From positions 1 to 33,275 of the forward strand of contig NZ_RAWE01000098.1 of NCBI RefSeq assembly GCF_003611695.1: a DNA stretch of 33,275 bases, read 5' to 3'. Every line of letters begins with the position of its first letter. Within the stretch, counting starts at the first letter, position 1. Made by a program: the position numbers and the translations under genes. Origin of the DNA: Corallococcus carmarthensis (lineage in GTDB: Bacteria > Myxococcota > Myxococcia > Myxococcales > Myxococcaceae). This document shows, piece after piece, positions 7,090-14,791 of the stretch. Below the pieces are notes generated by a model. The model had not been told where the DNA came from, did not search any database, and saw only the letters and a list, made by a program, of their open reading frames with translations.

Positions 7090-9783
7090 ATGCCTTCCCT
7101 TCCGCTCGTCTCCATGACCGAGGCCGGTGACCCGCAGCAGGTCGGCCAGAAGTTCGCGCGCCAGCAGCACCTGGCGAAGCACGGCTTCCCGGTCCCCGAG
7201 TTCTTCTGCCTCACCACCACGATGTTCCAGGAGGTAGCGCGTCCCCTTCAGCCCGCAATCGACCGGCTCACCACGGCGGTGGACCCGACGTCCCATCAGG
7301 ACATCCGCCGCGTGGCGGAAGCGATTGAGCAGCTCTTCCTCCAGGTGCCCCTGGGCGCCGAACGCGAAGCCTCCATCCTGGATGCCTTTGACCGGACCTT
7401 CGGGACGGGTGGCATGGTGGCCGTGCGGGCCTCCGTCGTAGGCCGGGCGCTGGAGGAGAGCGAGGACTCGGAGACGGATCCGTTCGCGGGCGTGAGCTCC
7501 ACGTTCCTCTACGTGCGGAGGGACACGTTGCTGGACCGCATCCGCCGCTGCTGGGCGTCCGGTTACACCCCGGAGGGGCTCATCTACCGGCTGGCGCAGG
7601 GGCGCGACGTCCGGGGGCTGATGGTGGCGGTGGGAGTGCAGCGGATGATTCCCGGCCGCCGCTCGTTCGTGGCCTTCACGTGCGACCCGAAGACCACCGA
7701 GCGGCGCACACTGGTCGTCGCGGGGCACGGCATCGGGGAAGGCGTGGTGCAGGAGAAGGTGGGGGTGGACCACTACTTCATCCATCCGCAGACAGGCCGC
7801 ATCGACCGGCAACTGGGCCACAAGGCGGAGATGCTCTGCGAGAACCCCGAGCCAGGAGGCGAGCTCCTCAGCCGGCCCGTGCCGGAGCCTCTGCGGGACG
7901 CGCCATGCCTGACGGATGAAGAGCTGAAGCGGCTGGCCACGCTGGCGAAGGACATCGAGCGCACCTTCGGCGTCCCCCAGGACATCGAAGGCACGTTCAC
8001 GGAGGACGGCACGCTCCACGTGCTGCAATCGCGGCCCATCGCCTTCGACTTCCGGAAGATCCGCGTCTGGGGTTGCGGCAACGTCTCGGAGAGCTTCCCG
8101 GGCGTCACCACGCCGCTGACGTACTCGCTGGCGAGCTACTTCTACGAGGTCATCTTCTACGACCTGCTGCGCCGAATGAAGGGCGCGGACGCGAGGGGCC
8201 TGCACGACCAGACGCCCGCCTTACAGAACATGCTGGGTTTCATCGACGGGCGCGTCTACCACTCGCTGTCGAACCTGATGTACGTCAATGGCATCAATCC
8301 CTTCATCGCGGCGACCTCCATGCGGGACCTGGAGGACGTGCTCCAATTGGATGCGTCACTGGTCATCCGGCTGCCGGGCCACCGTGAGAGCTTCCCCAAC
8401 ACCGCGAGCTACGCCTACGCGCTGGGGCGCTCCACGATGGGGGCCCTGACCGTCACCGCGACGTTCAAGCGGGACTTCGAAGCGTTCGCCACCTGGTGGA
8501 AGCAGACGCTCGCGGGGCTCCGGGCCCTGTCCGTGGAGAAGGAGGATCCCCTGGTCCTCATCCACCACTTCCGGCGCGTCTGGACCGAGGTGGGGAACTG
8601 GTGGGGGCTGACGCTCGTCAATCACTGGTACATCAACACGTGCTTCGGATTGGCGCGCAGGCTCCTGCTCAAGTGGACCGGCGAGGACCCCAGCGCGCTG
8701 CTGGTGGGCCTGCTCTGTGGGGCGAAGCCAGATGCGGGCACCCACGCGCTGCTCTCCGCGGTGGCGCTCGCGGAGATGGTGCGTGCGGACCCGGCACTGG
8801 CGAAGCGCTTCGACGAAGGGGATGCGGAAGCTCTCTGGCGAAGCATCGACGCGGGGGACGTGCCGCCCGCGCTCGCCCGAGCCTTCCGCGAGCACCTGAG
8901 CGAGTTCGGCGACCGGGGCGTCCAGGAGCTGAACGTGGAGCGCCCGAACCTGCGGGACACGCCGTGGGACCTGGTTCGAGTCGTCCAGTCCTACGCGCGC
9001 ACGTCCGTCACGCGTGAGGAATTGAGGACGTCCGACAAGGCCCGGCGCACGGAGGCGGAGGCGGAGCTGGCCACGCTCCTCCAGGGGCATCCCTTGAGGA
9101 AGCTCGCCATCCAGCAACTCCTGGAGCGGCTGCGGACGGTGATTGGCCTGCGGGAGGACAGCCGGTTCTGGCGAGGCCAGCTCTTCGGGTTCAGCAAGAA
9201 GGTGTTCGCGGCGCTCGGTCAGCGGATGGCGGAGCGGGGCGTGCTGGATGCGCCGCTGGACGTGCATTACCTCACGATGCGCGAGGTGCTGGACCACTTC
9301 GAGGGCCGGAGCGTCACGAGGAACCTGGGCGAGCTCGCGAGACTGCGGCGGCGGGAGCAGCAGGACAACCAGGACCGCCAGCCGCCGCGAGACTTCACCA
9401 CGGTGGGCAGCGTGGCGGACGGCATCCCCAGGGCGGTGGAGGCCGCCAGCGATGACGCCGCGCTGTTCAAAGGCATTGGTTCGAGCGCGGGCATCGTGGA
9501 GGGCAACGCGCGCGTCGTGCTGGATCCGGGCGCGGTGGGCACGCTGGGCAAGGACGACATCCTCATCGCGAAGGAGACGGACCCGGGCTGGTTGTTCCTG
9601 ATGCTGGCCTCGGGAGGCATCGTCGTGGAGCGCGGCAGCATGCTGTCGCACACGGCCATCGCGGGCCGGAAGTTCGGCATCCCCACGGTGGTGGGCGTGG
9701 CGCACGCGACCACGCGCATCCCTGACGGTGCGAGGGTCCGCGTGGATGGCTCCACGGGCACGGTCACCCTGGTGGCGGCATGA
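7090..9783 (+). CDS. PEP-synthase/rifampin-phosphotransferase-like ATP-dependent dikinase
   Basis: This 897-aa protein has an N-terminal PEP-synthase/pyruvate-phosphate-dikinase ATP-binding domain (residues 1-320). That domain closes with DIEGTF...LHVLQSRPIAFDF, equivalent to the family motif DIEW...LQSRPI. A long central domain (about 330-785) is unlike PEP synthase and probably binds substrate. The C-terminus (about 795-897) is the swivelling phosphohistidine domain: GIGSSAGIVEGNARVV, then GGIVVERGSMLSHTAIAG with His854 as the phospho-carrier. The PEP-binding TIM barrel is absent. This ATP-domain/substrate-domain/His-domain order is that of rifampin phosphotransferase, which moves the beta-phosphate of ATP to a hydroxyl. 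It is fourth in the AfsA operon, 15 nt after the SDR gene, with GAAGGA as ribosome site. A role in phosphorylating a butenolide intermediate is inferred. Confidence 0.88.
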   Translation: MPSLPLVSMTEAGDPQQVGQKFARQQHLAKHGFPVPEFFCLTTTMFQEVARPLQPAIDRLTTAVDPTSHQDIRRVAEAIEQLFLQVPLGAEREASILDAFDRTFGTGGMVAVRASVVGRALEESEDSETDPFAGVSSTFLYVRRDTLLDRIRRCWASGYTPEGLIYRLAQGRDVRGLMVAVGVQRMIPGRRSFVAFTCDPKTTERRTLVVAGHGIGEGVVQEKVGVDHYFIHPQTGRIDRQLGHKAEMLCENPEPGGELLSRPVPEPLRDAPCLTDEELKRLATLAKDIERTFGVPQDIEGTFTEDGTLHVLQSRPIAFDFRKIRVWGCGNVSESFPGVTTPLTYSLASYFYEVIFYDLLRRMKGADARGLHDQTPALQNMLGFIDGRVYHSLSNLMYVNGINPFIAATSMRDLEDVLQLDASLVIRLPGHRESFPNTASYAYALGRSTMGALTVTATFKRDFEAFATWWKQTLAGLRALSVEKEDPLVLIHHFRRVWTEVGNWWGLTLVNHWYINTCFGLARRLLLKWTGEDPSALLVGLLCGAKPDAGTHALLSAVALAEMVRADPALAKRFDEGDAEALWRSIDAGDVPPALARAFREHLSEFGDRGVQELNVERPNLRDTPWDLVRVVQSYARTSVTREELRTSDKARRTEAEAELATLLQGHPLRKLAIQQLLERLRTVIGLREDSRFWRGQLFGFSKKVFAALGQRMAERGVLDAPLDVHYLTMREVLDHFEGRSVTRNLGELARLRRREQQDNQDRQPPRDFTTVGSVADGIPRAVEAASDDAALFKGIGSSAGIVEGNARVVLDPGAVGTLGKDDILIAKETDPGWLFLMLASGGIVVERGSMLSHTAIAGRKFGIPTVVGVAHATTRIPDGARVRVDGSTGTVTLVAA

Positions 9784-10688
9784 GCAGGTCAGTGATTGAC
9801 CGGGCGCGAGCGACCCTGCGCTTCTCCGTGCAGCGCTACCCGCCGCTGTTCTACCTGCTGGTGATTTCGCTCTGGTGCGTGAGCCTGGACGGGATGTTTG
9901 GCGTGCTCGACGGGGGCCGGGGGCTGGCGTTCTCCCCGGACCTGCTGCACGTCGCGCTGAGCATCTTCGGCGTGGGCTACTTCATGCGCATCGTGGATGA
10001 GCTGCGTGACTACGACTACGACCGGGTCCACAACCCCAACCGGGGCCTGGCGAAAGGAGACGTCAGCTTCGGGGACCTGTACGTGGCGCTGGGACTCAAT
10101 GCGGCCGTGCTGCTCGGGACGAACCTGGCGGTGTCCTGGGTACGGGCCGTCATCCTGCTCGGCATCATGGCGCACGCAATGGTGCTCTGGTGGCTGGAGA
10201 AGCACTGGGTTGCGTACCAGCGCAGCATGTTCCTGATGATAGGTATCGCCATCCAGCTTCACGTGGGCCACGGCCTCTACATCTGGGTGGCGCACGCGGA
10301 GCGCACCGGAAGGCCGCTGAATCCCCAAGGGCTCATCGCCATCCTGGGAATGGTCTTCCTGTACCTGCACTGGGAGGTGATGCGGAAGACCGCGTGGCCC
10401 GGGACCACGAAGCCGGGGGAGAAGCTCTACTCTGACGAAGTGGGCTCCGCGGCCAGCGCCGTGATTGCCTTCGCGATGATCACCGGAGCGTCGGGGCTCT
10501 CCCTGTCCCTCACGAAGCCCTGGCACTCACAGGCCACGGGCTGGCTCTTCCTGCTGCCCCTGGGAATGGCGATCATCAACCTGACGCTGTTCTTCAAGAA
10601 CCGCAGGCCCCGAGCGCTTTCGGGGAGGCTCGCGGCCCGAAGCTACTTCGCGTTCCTCTTCGCGATGTGCATGAGAGTCTTCACATAG
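9780..10688 (+). CDS. UbiA-like membrane prenyltransferase family protein
   Basis: This 302-aa polytopic membrane protein has about eight hydrophobic helices. The first aspartate-rich motif, RIVDELRDYDYDRVHNPNRG (70-89), fits the UbiA prenyltransferase metal/diphosphate-binding loop: D73, D77, D79 and D81 followed by the N-P-N-R-G element. The second motif is weaker; KLYSDEVGS before a later transmembrane helix is a candidate. It overlaps the dikinase stop (ATGA, 9780-9783) and ends the five-gene operon. UbiA enzymes transfer an isoprenoid or related diphosphate to an acceptor in the membrane. Here the likely acceptor is a product of the AfsA pathway, which the ICMT-like enzyme might then methylate. 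Donor and acceptor are unknown. Confidence 0.8.
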   Translation: MSRSVIDRARATLRFSVQRYPPLFYLLVISLWCVSLDGMFGVLDGGRGLAFSPDLLHVALSIFGVGYFMRIVDELRDYDYDRVHNPNRGLAKGDVSFGDLYVALGLNAAVLLGTNLAVSWVRAVILLGIMAHAMVLWWLEKHWVAYQRSMFLMIGIAIQLHVGHGLYIWVAHAERTGRPLNPQGLIAILGMVFLYLHWEVMRKTAWPGTTKPGEKLYSDEVGSAASAVIAFAMITGASGLSLSLTKPWHSQATGWLFLLPLGMAIINLTLFFKNRRPRALSGRLAARSYFAFLFAMCMRVFT

Positions 10689-10755
10689 GGTGTGGCTGTT
10701 GGTGGGCAGTCATGGTCTGTTGCGCCTCTCGAACCCGTACGAGGAGTGATGATCC

Positions 10756-11424
10756 ATGAAGCGCATCCTGCCGTTGATTCTTGCCGCGTTCGCCCTGGCC
10801 TGCTCGGGCCCTGACATCGACGCTCCGGGTGAGGAGGGGACTTCCGTCGAAGGTTCTGGGAGCGACTCCATCGCGACTCAGGAGAACGCCGTCACCTACT
10901 CCCTCTGCGGTTCCTATACGGTCAATTGCCCGGCCGGCTACACCCGCGTCGGTCAACTCTGTTCGTCATACTGCTCGACGCTGGGCCACTCGTGTTCGCC
11001 CTTGGGCTACAACGAAACCCTTTGTTACAAGCCGGATCCCATCGTCGGGACCATCAGCGCGACGCCCACGAATGTGCGCATCAACCTGGACGTGACGCAG
11101 ACGGGGACGACGAACATCTGCTTCGACGTCAGCGGCGTCTCCGAGGGAGAAATCTGGCTGAGCTCGAATGGCCAGCCCGAGGTGCTCTTCGCCCGTGGCG
11201 ACAACTTCTGCCAGGCCGCGCCCTGGATCACCGCGGGCAACACCTTCGCGTTCAACCTCTACGCGGGCAGGGCGCACACCAACCTGCTCGCCACCGCGAC
11301 CGTGACGGGAGAGGGCTATCACGGCGGCACCAATCCGCCCCCGCAGTGCGGCCCCTGCGCCTCGGGCTACTCGTGCTTCTGCGGCGACCGCGTGTGTCGC
11401 CGCGAAGGCACGCTCTGCCCGTAA
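10756..11424 (+). CDS. Cys-rich lipoprotein of unknown function
   Basis: This 222-aa protein opens with a basic tip and hydrophobic core, MKRILPLILAAFALACSG, consistent with a lipoprotein signal peptide cleaved before Cys16. The -3 residue is Ala rather than Leu, so the lipobox is imperfect. Two Cys-rich modules flank a beta-like middle: residues 50-95 (CGSYTVNCPAGYTRVGQLC...) and the C-terminal end (CGPCASGYSCFCGDRVC...). The extracellular side is implied by the paired Cys residues. A GAGGAG ribosome site precedes the ATG. It lies 67 nt after the UbiA-like gene, so it may be co-transcribed with the AfsA operon or have its own promoter. A perfect 14-bp hairpin follows its stop. I do not recognise a family. 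Confidence 0.8.
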   Translation: MKRILPLILAAFALACSGPDIDAPGEEGTSVEGSGSDSIATQENAVTYSLCGSYTVNCPAGYTRVGQLCSSYCSTLGHSCSPLGYNETLCYKPDPIVGTISATPTNVRINLDVTQTGTTNICFDVSGVSEGEIWLSSNGQPEVLFARGDNFCQAAPWITAGNTFAFNLYAGRAHTNLLATATVTGEGYHGGTNPPPQCGPCASGYSCFCGDRVCRREGTLCP

Positions 11425-11431
11425 GGTGAGC

Positions 11432-11469
11432 CACGAAGCCGGGGGAGGGCACTGTCCCCCGGCTTCGTG
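11432..11469. terminator. Perfect 14-bp hairpin between convergent genes
   Basis: CACGAAGCCGGGGG (11432-11445) is fully complementary to CCCCCGGCTTCGTG (11456-11469), with a 10-nt loop. It lies 7 nt after the Cys-rich lipoprotein stop and 25 nt before the end of the convergent LuxR gene, so it could stop transcription from both sides. There is no T-run on either strand. The right arm recurs near 14090 as part of a 28-nt direct repeat. Confidence 0.7.
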
Positions 11470-11470
11470 C
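11443..11470 (+). repeat. 28-nt direct repeat, copy A
   Basis: Bases 11443-11470 match 14082-14109 in the same orientation at 26 of 28 positions; the last 20 bases are identical. This copy includes the loop and right arm of the hairpin. The two copies bracket 2.6 kb holding the LuxR gene, the triple-repeat lipoprotein and the 133-aa orphan. Confidence 0.75.
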
Positions 11471-11494
11471 GTCGGGCGCACGGCATGATGCTGC

Positions 11495-12601
11495 TCACCC
11501 CTCCGCCTCGGCGCTCCGCTCCTGCGCGAGGAGGATCAGCTTGGACCGGCTGGGCACGGCCAGCTTGACGAAGACCCGCTTCAGGTGCGTCTTCAACGTG
11601 TTCAGCGAGCTGCCCATGTCTTCCGCGATGGTTTGGTTGTCCCAGCCATTCAAGACACGCTCCACCACTTCCAGCTCGCGAGGCGTGAGCCGCTTGCGCC
11701 AATCGGTGGGCAGCTGGACCTTGTGAAACACCTCCTGGAACAACAGCGCCCAGGGCGTTCTCCCGGGATGGGCTGGCAGCGGGAGGAAGGTCACCTTCAA
11801 GCTCTTCCCCGGCCGCCGGAACGTCAGGACGTCCTGCCCTGAAAGCATCCGCTGTCCGGAGCGGCTGAGCCGCTCCAGCGCCTCCAGGAGCACCTGGGGC
11901 AGACCGAAACGGCCACAGGGCGCATCGGGGAACCAGCGATGGAGCAGCGCCGTGGAGTGGGGGGTGCGCATCAGCTCGGTGTTGGGAGGGCTCAGCACGA
12001 TGCTCTCAAGCCCTGTATGGCGGAAGAGCTGGTCCAGGAGGTCCCCCTGACGGGCCAGGTCTCCCAGCATGAGGCAGTTGCGAACCGTTCTTGCCAGGAT
12101 GGGCGTCAGGCGCTGAAGAAAGGCCCGCTCCTGCTCGGAGAAAGCCTTCCGGTTCTCCCGGTACAGGGTGAAGCCGCTGTGCCAGCCAAGCCCCATGTCC
12201 AGCGACACGGAGATCACGCGCTCCACCGGCATGTGCATCTCGCGGCAGTGCGCATACATGGCGCTGTTCCACATCTCCTGGCGCGACAGCATCTCGGTGT
12301 CTCGCAGCACGATGTTGGGCTGCTGAATCACCGCGGCGCTCACGAAGCACTCGTCTGAAATCTCCGGGTAGCGATCGAAGAAGACCTGGGGCATGTCGTG
12401 GACCATGGGCCAGTCGTATTGACCGGGCTCACCTGGCCTGGACACGCAAAGCCCACCAAAGTCCGCGGCCAGCACGCGTGACAACACCCTGTGGGACTCC
12501 GAAAAGACTTCCGTCAGGTCCAGGGAGCTGGTCAGCGCTGTCATCACGTCCAAGAGCACCTGCTCTCCCTGCATGGAACCCGGCTGAATCTTCACGCGCA
12601 T
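11495..12601 (-). CDS. LuxR-type transcriptional regulator with N-terminal GAF-like region
   Basis: This 368-aa protein ends in a clear LuxR/FixJ helix-turn-helix: LTPRELEVVERVLNGWDNQT (305-324) and then NTLKTHLKRVFVKL (334-347), with the usual T-x-R-E-x-E and K-T-H-x-x-x-V-F-x-K-L pattern. The N-terminal 200 residues begin like a GAF sensor (VMTALTSSLDLTEVFSESHR), so a small ligand or protein signal may control it. No receiver or transmembrane segment is seen. Start: ATG at 12601 preceded by GGAGGAAGG, a strong ribosome site. It is convergent with the AfsA-operon side and divergent from the triple-repeat lipoprotein gene (104-nt gap), which it may regulate. It is also the closest regulator to the AfsA operon. 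Confidence 0.9.
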   Translation of the reverse strand: MRVKIQPGSMQGEQVLLDVMTALTSSLDLTEVFSESHRVLSRVLAADFGGLCVSRPGEPGQYDWPMVHDMPQVFFDRYPEISDECFVSAAVIQQPNIVLRDTEMLSRQEMWNSAMYAHCREMHMPVERVISVSLDMGLGWHSGFTLYRENRKAFSEQERAFLQRLTPILARTVRNCLMLGDLARQGDLLDQLFRHTGLESIVLSPPNTELMRTPHSTALLHRWFPDAPCGRFGLPQVLLEALERLSRSGQRMLSGQDVLTFRRPGKSLKVTFLPLPAHPGRTPWALLFQEVFHKVQLPTDWRKRLTPRELEVVERVLNGWDNQTIAEDMGSSLNTLKTHLKRVFVKLAVPSRSKLILLAQERSAEAEG

Positions 12602-12705
12602 GACCTTCCTCCACGTCTGGATTCAGGCGTCACCCGGAAGGGTGATGCCCGCTCCCAACAGGTTCCCGTACCTTCCGCGCCCGTCCAAGGCGTTGGGAGG
12701 AACTC

Positions 12706-13590
12706 ATGCGATTGAAGAGGATGGAGTTGAAGGGAAGTGTCTGGGTTTTGAATGCATTTCAGCTCATGGCTCTCCTGGTGTCGGCAGGATGCGGGGGAAC
12801 CCTGCCAGGGCCCCTGGAGCATGAATCGCAACCCGAGACCGGATCCATCGGGAGTATCGAGGCGGGACTCGCCACGTGTGACGTCCTCACCTACGACATG
12901 AAATCAGCCATCCAATACTCGGCGCCCAACGGGAACATCATTGTCAGCGCGGTCGTGAAGCCGAATAGTACGTGGAATTCGGGCGCGGGCACCGGGCCAT
13001 GTCCTGCCGTGAGCGATGCCGTGGGTCGATCGTCCTACAGGCTGGATTTCGACTACATCTACTCCGACAACACTGGCTCCTGCACCTATACCTTCTGCAG
13101 CCGTGAGCCCACCTGCCAGACCCGCAGCTTCAGCATGACCGCGCCCATCCAGTACTCGCCGCCCCCCTCCCACGTCATCGACAGCGTGACGCCGATTCTG
13201 GGGCTCCCATGGAATACGGGCGCTGGCCCAAGCCCGTGCCCCAATCTGTCCGGAGCCATTGGGCAGACGTTCTATGCACTGAATTTCGACAACTACTATG
13301 CCGACAATTCCGGCACCTGCGCGTACACCTTCTGCAGCCATCCTCGGATGTTCTGCGAGACCCGGACCTATCGAGGAATGAAGGCGCCCCTTCAATACGA
13401 GGCGCCCCCCGGCGCAACCGTCATCAACGTGACGGCGGATCCAGCGGGGCTCTGGAACTCGGGTGTTTCGACCGGGCCGTGCCCTGACATGTACGGGGCC
13501 ATTGGGAAGACCTCCTACACGTTGAACTTCGACAGCATCTACACAGACAACTCCGGTACCTGCGCGTACACCTTCTGCAGCCAGGGGTGA
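12706..13590 (+). CDS. Exported/lipoprotein with three tandem ~79-aa Cys4 repeats
   Basis: This 294-aa protein is preceded by a strong GGGAGGAA ribosome site. Residues 1-29 form a basic-hydrophobic leader ending LLVSAGCGG, a probable lipoprotein signal with Cys29. Three tandem repeats start at Cys58, Cys137 and Cys217. Each shows QYxxPxG, WNxGxxxGPCP, AIGxxxYxLNFDxxYxDNSGTC and YTFCS (first copy slightly different), with four conserved Cys (for example 58, 99, 126, 131). The Cys pattern and leader indicate a disulfide-bonded, secreted or surface-anchored module. I do not recognise the repeat family. The gene is divergent from the LuxR regulator, suggesting local control, and convergent with the 133-aa orphan gene. 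Confidence 0.88.
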   Translation: MRLKRMELKGSVWVLNAFQLMALLVSAGCGGTLPGPLEHESQPETGSIGSIEAGLATCDVLTYDMKSAIQYSAPNGNIIVSAVVKPNSTWNSGAGTGPCPAVSDAVGRSSYRLDFDYIYSDNTGSCTYTFCSREPTCQTRSFSMTAPIQYSPPPSHVIDSVTPILGLPWNTGAGPSPCPNLSGAIGQTFYALNFDNYYADNSGTCAYTFCSHPRMFCETRTYRGMKAPLQYEAPPGATVINVTADPAGLWNSGVSTGPCPDMYGAIGKTSYTLNFDSIYTDNSGTCAYTFCSQG

Positions 13591-13633
13591 ACTGTCTGGG
13601 AGGTGCTTCCTCGCTGGCGCCGTGAACGCCGCG

Positions 13634-14035
13634 CTAGAAGTCCTCGTCGCGAGGGGACGGGAGCGCGAGTCCCTTCGCCTCAAGGGCTCCGGTTGTCACG
13701 CTGGAGTCCAGTTGTTCGACCGGGAATCCCCATGCATTCGCCAGCTCGAAGCCGGTTGCGAGCGGCCGCACGTCGCGGTCCCCCAGGGCCTGACGGAGTT
13801 CTGTGCCGCTTGCGACTGAAGCGGCTGCATGGGCTTGGGGCAGGTCCGACAGACCGAAATGCTGGAAGAGCGCATCCGCCAGGCGCTGATGCCAGTCCGC
13901 CTCCTGTGGCGTGCCCTCGTCCAGGTGTGTCGCGAGCGCTGCGCAGACCGTGACGAGGTCGTGCGGATGCAGCAGTTCATCGGTGCGAAGGAAGGCGAAC
14001 GAACGGGGACCGGACTTGGGTTTGCTCGGGAGCAT
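13634..14035 (-). CDS. Hypothetical 133-aa protein
   Basis: This frame has good third-position GC bias and begins MLPSKPKSGPRSFAFLRTDE; it ends SPRDEDF. The middle is helical and rich in Ala, Leu and His, including DLVTVCAALATHLDEG and ADALFQHFGLSDLP. No signal peptide, membrane segment or recognised motif is present, so it is probably cytoplasmic. The ribosome site is weak. It is convergent with the triple-repeat lipoprotein gene and divergent from the toxin lipoprotein gene, and lies inside the segment bracketed by the 28-nt direct repeats. It could be an orphan immunity protein or part of the toxin island, but nothing in the sequence proves that. Confidence 0.6.
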   Translation of the reverse strand: MLPSKPKSGPRSFAFLRTDELLHPHDLVTVCAALATHLDEGTPQEADWHQRLADALFQHFGLSDLPQAHAAASVASGTELRQALGDRDVRPLATGFELANAWGFPVEQLDSSVTTGALEAKGLALPSPRDEDF

Positions 14036-14081
14036 GCGTGAACAATCCTAGAGGTTTCGGGGGATCCCGGACGATGTGCCA

Positions 14082-14109
14082 GGGAGGTGACTGTCCCCCG
14101 GCTTCGTGC
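14082..14109 (+). repeat. 28-nt direct repeat, copy B
   Basis: This is the second copy of the element at 11443-11470 (26 of 28 identical), ending 40 nt before the toxin lipoprotein start. The left hairpin arm found beside copy A is missing here. CGGGGGA (14058-14064) can pair weakly with TCCCCCG (14094-14100) instead. Confidence 0.7.
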
Positions 14110-14149
14110 CAGATCGGATTCTCCACTGCGCGCGGTAGGGGGCGATCTC

Positions 14150-14791
14150 ATGACCGCAAAGGGAAACGCACCCACTCGACCTTCAGCGCGCCTCCTGCTC
14201 GGAACGTTGCTGCTCTCGGCCTGCGCTGAAGGTCCAACGCCCACGACCCCTGTCTCGGTTCGGAAATGGGTAGGGCCTCTGGTGGCCGTGCCTGGTGGCG
14301 GGCAGTTCCGCACTATCGTCTACTATGGGCCATGGCAGTGCAGCTCACAGCTCATGGCCTACTGCCGTGAGAAGTGCTCAGGGAGGGGCTACGCTCTCCA
14401 GGGATGCATGTGGCTCGCGGACGTGAAGATGGACTTTGCAGGCACCGTCGTTCGAGCTGGGAGCCGGTTCGGCATGACGAACTGCTGCTGTAACTATGCA
14501 ACGCTCAACCCCGCCCAGAACAAGGCCGCCCGCGACAAATGGGACGACAGTCGCCCGGAGTTCCGGGAGCAGTGGGCAAAGCGTTTTGGGGCATGGCCTT
14601 CGGAGAACGGGAACCCCTACGAGGGGCATCACATCCGGGACCTCTGGCATGGCGGCAATCCTACGGACTGGGACAACATCCTGCCGTTTCCCAAGGACAT
14701 CCATCAGACGCTCTTCAAGCTCTACAACCAGTGCTACGCGAACGCGCCTCCATGGACGAGCGTAGGCACGGACTATCCCTATGGAGAATAG
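14150..14791 (+). CDS. SitA-like polymorphic toxin lipoprotein with C-terminal HNH/EndoVII-type nuclease motif
   Basis: This 213-aa protein has a lipoprotein signal, LLLGTLLLSACAEG, with Cys25; the +2 Ala would allow outer-membrane sorting. The middle contains PWQCSSQLMAYCREKC (61-76) and the unusual NCCCNYATLNP (111-121), as in large paralogous lipoprotein families of myxobacteria. The C-terminus carries EGHHIRDLWHGG (158-169), NILPFP (176-181) and KDIHQTLFKLYNQC (182-195), a His-His...Asn...His pattern typical of HNH/endonuclease VII toxins. I start at ATG 14150 (ribosome site TAGGGGG) because the signal peptide begins there; an in-frame ATG at 14087 would add 21 residues before it. The next gene is a SUKH immunity protein overlapping its end. 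This fits SitA toxins delivered by outer-membrane exchange, though CDI- or T6SS-type use is possible. Confidence 0.83.
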   Translation: MTAKGNAPTRPSARLLLGTLLLSACAEGPTPTTPVSVRKWVGPLVAVPGGGQFRTIVYYGPWQCSSQLMAYCREKCSGRGYALQGCMWLADVKMDFAGTVVRAGSRFGMTNCCCNYATLNPAQNKAARDKWDDSRPEFREQWAKRFGAWPSENGNPYEGHHIRDLWHGGNPTDWDNILPFPKDIHQTLFKLYNQCYANAPPWTSVGTDYPYGE

